Assembly (NCBI GenBank): GCA_008360955.1
Contig: LUCM01004196.1
Span: forward strand, 21,110 to 85,109
Direction: 5' to 3'
From: Fasciolopsis buskii
Lineage: Eukaryota > Platyhelminthes > Trematoda > Plagiorchiida > Fasciolidae
DNA: 64,000 bases
In this document: positions 61,309 through 64,000 of the stretch, piece after piece
Layout: each line of letters opens with the position of its first letter
How positions within the stretch are numbered: position 1 is the first letter of the stretch
Position numbers and translations under genes: made by a program
The notes under the pieces: model-generated
What the model was told of the DNA's origin: nothing
Database searches by the model: none
Seen by the model: only the letters and a program-made list of their open reading frames with translations

Positions 61309-62124
61309 ATGAAGGGTAAACAGAGTGAATGCAGCAATCATCGTAGCATTAATTTATTTCCGATAGTTACTAACGTGTTAGCTTCGATTATGCTGCGTCG
61401 TTTGACACCTATTCATGGGAACAACATCCATGGACAGCAGACCAGATTTCTTCAAGGTCGAAAATGCATCGACCAGATATTCACTCTTCGCAAAATACTA
61501 AAAACGCGCTACACACATCGCCGCTTTAGGATCAAAGTCTTTTTCGACTTTAAAGGGCTGTTCGACTCAGTGGATCGAAAAGGTTTAATCATTAATCCCC
61601 ATCGGAAGGGTATGCCAGCGAAGTTCGTAAACCTATTGCGAAAATTATACTCGCATACCGATGGTCACGTTAGGGTATACAGTGAACTATCAAGTTCATT
61701 CGAAACGACTAGTGGCGTTCGACAACGGCGTCACATTTCTCCATTCTTGTTCAACTTCGTCATGAACGAGGTGATGATGGAACATGCTTTGGGAAGTCCC
61801 CAAGATGTACCAATCGAACTGGGAAGTGGAGGGAAGCTGTGTGATCTAGATTACGCAGAGGACGTCGAGTCCGCGGACCATGCACAACGCGCAATAGACA
61901 GGCTCTCGACTTCGGTCGATCGGTTTAGCATGAGCTTTGCACCTTCAAATTGCGAAGTGCTGTTGCAGGACTGGGCGACAGCAGCGCCGAACTTAATGCT
62001 GAGCGGAGAGGAACTAATGAGTGTGGACCATTCCACCTACCTTTGTAGCTGCGCGTCCAACGACGGTAGCTCGGGAGTGGAGGTGAATACGCACATACCG
62101 AAGGCCCGAGCAGCTTACGCTTGA
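61309..62124 (+). pseudogene. RTE reverse transcriptase segment (copy 3)
   Basis: The longest open segment in the window, 271 codons. It has RT blocks from CSNHRSINLFPIVTNVLASI through GMPAKFVNLLRKLYSHTDGH, SPFLFNFVMNEVMMEHALGS, LDYAEDVESADHAQRAIDRL and FAPSNCEVLLQDW to ELMSVDHSTYLCSCASNDGS. YAED replaces YADD, and the preceding block is GVRQRRH instead of GVRQG[CR]P. Upstream linker frames contain stops. Confidence 0.9.
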
Positions 62125-62315
62125 CTGAAGCACTTGTGGCGTTGGCCTGGTATTTCACCGAAGTTGAAAGGTCGTGTGTCATGTGCTGCATTGGGTTCAA
62201 TTCTGTTGTACGGTTGCGAGACATGGAGTATGCGTGTGGGCGATGTTCGTCGGTTAGAGGTTTTTGACCAAGATCATGTCTACGTTGTATAGCCAGGATT
62301 GGATGGAGTGACCGA

Positions 62316-62687
62316 GTGAGTAATACTCAGGTCAGGAATCTAGTATTGGGTGTCACTCCTGAGAATAGGTTGTTTCATCGTATGAAACTTAGTAGACTAC
62401 ACTGGTTGGGTCACGTGTTGCGTATGACGAACACTCGTCTACCCTATCGTGCTCTATTTTGTGTTCCTCCCAAAGAATGGAGGAAGCCACGTAAAGGCCA
62501 ACAGATGACGTGGCAGCGTGGGATGAGAAACTGTACAGCGAATGTAGGTAAATCAGGTGTCCCACGTCTTTATGACTGGTGTCCCAAAGACCCGTCAACT
62601 AGTTGGCTGGAGATACTGAAGGATATGGCAGTGAACCGTGAACAGTGGCAACCGTGTTGTCATTTTCTGTCGAATCAGAATGATTGA
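62316..62687 (+). pseudogene. RTE LINE C-terminal open segment (copy 3)
   Basis: Identical in translation to 32487-32858 of copy 1, including LGHVLRMTNTRLPYRAL and WLEILKDMAVNREQW. It is separated from the reverse transcriptase segment by stops at the same places as in copy 1. Confidence 0.85.
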
Positions 62688-63099
62688 AAACACGTGCGTT
62701 TGTACAGTTAGACTCTGTTTCGTGTGTTGGCTGCAGCAGCATCTTATCTTTTTCCGTCTGTGTAGGTCCACTCCCTGTTCCCCTTGGATATTCACTCTTT
62801 TTTATAGGAACGTGTAACTTTGAGGAAATGGCGGCAGTCAATGAGGCTTGTGTTGCTGTTTAACGCTGAACGATGGTCGTCATTATCACCATTAACCGTG
62901 GTAATTTCATCAGTGTTATGGTCACATAGCGAGTTCATGACTGCCTTTGTCCGCTTGTATAGGTCAGCTGCAGTCTTGATTTAGTGCTTATTTTTTGCCT
63001 TGTGTAGCACTAGTAGGATAGAGATGCTGACCAATTAATTTGTGCACCGCCGTCTACCGTTGGCACAGGACTGGTTGAATCACTGCCCGTCTTTACTGA

Positions 63100-63270
63100 T
63101 GCGCGCTAAATGGTTCCTCAAGTGCATCGTTCATGTCGATCGATCTTTCCGAATAATATCAGGCACTGGGAACTTTAATCGTATGCTTTGTTCTGCCATG
63201 GGAGACGATCCTCTTTTCAAAGTTGGACTTGTGATCCTCTCAGTCTTCAAGGGTCGAGATTAGGGAAAGC
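63100..63270 (-). repeat. Possible decayed Penelope-like fragment
   Basis: The plus strand here carries cgatctttccgaa, tcgtatgctttgttctg, gacgatcct and gttggacttgtgat in the same order as 33516-33612 (cgatctttccgaag, cgaatgctttgttctgg, gacgatcctta, gttgaacttgtgac). That part of the 33 kb element encodes the end of the GIY-YIG frame on the minus strand, so this is probably a second, strongly diverged Penelope-like 3' fragment. Confidence 0.6.
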
Positions 63271-63964
63271 AGATAGTCAATCGGTGCTTACGAAGCGTTA
63301 ACCATAGACTGTTATCATGTTCTGTCTACACTGTGAGTTTGATTTTTAATGACATGCCTGACGACTGAATCTTCTGGAAGGGACATGCACCATGGCCACT
63401 GGGGTCCATTACATGAAAGGGCTGGGAATCATAACCCTTAAAATTGAAATCAGGTTTGGTAACGAGCATGGCGAAAGCAAATTACCATCTACCATCCAAG
63501 TAAGCGGTGGATCTGAGATTAGAACCTTTGGTCCTCTTCGAAGTGAAAGATGCTTAATCCGCTTGTCCAGCGCTTCATTCAGTGCAGTGAAAGTCCGTTA
63601 AGGCTCGGATCACTTGAGGGCTACAAAGGTATTCCGTACATAATGTGATCACAGCTTCCGTTTGGCGTCCGGGAGGACGCATTCCTCCAGTTTTTGCAGT
63701 ACCGCTTCTGGTAAACCTACTGAGTTGTATTTCACATACAGAATGCGCCCTCGAAATTGAATCGTGCTTTTAAGCAGAATCCTGCTGAGCTGGATTTACC
63801 ACTTAATCCTGGTTGTTAATCCCATTAGTGTTCTCGTAGTTCCTGTATTGTTTGTCTTTGCCAAAGCTGATGATAGCAAAATGAAAATAGATACCAAACC
63901 GAAGGAAGTCATGACTTAAAAATATTTGCTTTGTTTCTTGAAATTTTACTACGAATCGTCAAGC

Positions 63965-63966
<2 letters not shown>

Positions 63967-63999
<33 letters not shown>
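63967..63999. repeat. (AT)n microsatellite at window end
   Basis: An AT dinucleotide run that continues to the window edge. Confidence 0.97.

Positions 64000-64000
<1 letters not shown>

Larger units (their letters stand above)
60926..62875 (+). mobile_element. RTE-type LINE copy 3, 5'-truncated, defective
   Basis: Starts abruptly inside the linker (gtgggcggcgaaattcggt, joint with copy 2 at about 42,047) and runs to the shared 3' terminus aacgctgaacgatg at 62,875. It has linker, reverse transcriptase (FLQGRKCIDQIFTLRKILKT, FDSVDRKGLIINPHRKGMPA, LDYAEDVESADHAQ) and the C-terminal domain. It resembles copy 2 almost perfectly up to about 61,940 and copy 1 almost perfectly after that. In-frame stops include one after KARAAYA (62,124), also present in copy 1. 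Confidence 0.93.
62876..64000. other. Flank after RTE copy 3, no supported gene
   Basis: No gene recognised. Ends in an (AT)n run (about 63967-63999). Short plus frames at 63042-63263 and 63392-63601 show no motif. The 63.1-63.25 kb part has faint similarity to the plus strand opposite the Penelope-like element's 3' half (gatcgatctttccgaa, atgctttgttctg), suggesting a second decayed Penelope piece. Confidence 0.4.

Noticed and set aside
1..64000. CRISPR arrays, operons, phage or plasmid features, rRNA or tRNA genes
   Set aside because: None seen. The only regular repeats are simple di- and trinucleotide tracts, and the gene structure is that of a spliced eukaryotic gene.

Overview
The window is a piece of a large, repeat-rich eukaryotic nuclear genome, most probably that of a digenean fluke (trematode). 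Three things point there: a spliced NPC1-like gene with GT/AG introns of 0.2 to 10 kb, an interspersed repertoire of RTE-type and CR1/Jockey-type LINEs plus a Penelope-like element with a GIY-YIG domain, and many (AT)n microsatellites. There is no prokaryotic gene layout, operon, CRISPR array or phage. The taxon is an inference from element style and intron size; the genus cannot be fixed from the sequence alone.

One host gene dominates. Seventeen exons on the minus strand (about 60.03 kb down to 1.64 kb) encode most of a Niemann-Pick C1 (NPC1) intracellular cholesterol transporter. They cover the first membrane segment after the N-terminal sterol-binding domain, the middle lumenal domain, the sterol-sensing domain, the Cys-rich lumenal domain and the last membrane bundle. 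Sixteen exons form an unbroken chain in which every splice phase agrees and the protein order matches animal NPC1. The most upstream 52-nt exon also fits by phase but is less certain. The N-terminal domain exons must lie beyond 64 kb, and no convincing one is seen.

The introns and the upstream flank carry the rest. Three related RTE LINE copies lie on the plus strand (31.6-33.05, 41.0-43.1 and 60.9-62.9 kb). Degraded RTE pieces lie near 5.1-5.5, 21.1-22.5, 23.7, 26.1-26.6 and 28.0-28.5 kb. A Penelope-like element lies at 33.2-35.0 kb (minus). CR1/Jockey-like LINE relics lie at 14.2-15.0 and 52-53.6 kb (plus). Two copies of an LTR-like repeat lie at 12.5-13.04 and 26.65-27.12 kb. A short dispersed repeat is shared by 17.9 and 26.0 kb, and there are several simple repeats. 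A tandem duplication at 57.38-58.21 and 58.745-59.58 kb includes a decayed copy of the end of an NPC1 exon and meets a single ambiguous base (n) at 58,744, so part of it may reflect an assembly join.

No undescribed multi-gene system is visible. The best leads are a roughly 40-residue insertion in the cytosolic loop of the sterol-sensing domain, a possible small nested gene on the plus strand at 46.06-47.0 kb, a possible cassette exon at 39.88-40.05 kb, and the mosaic history of the RTE copies.
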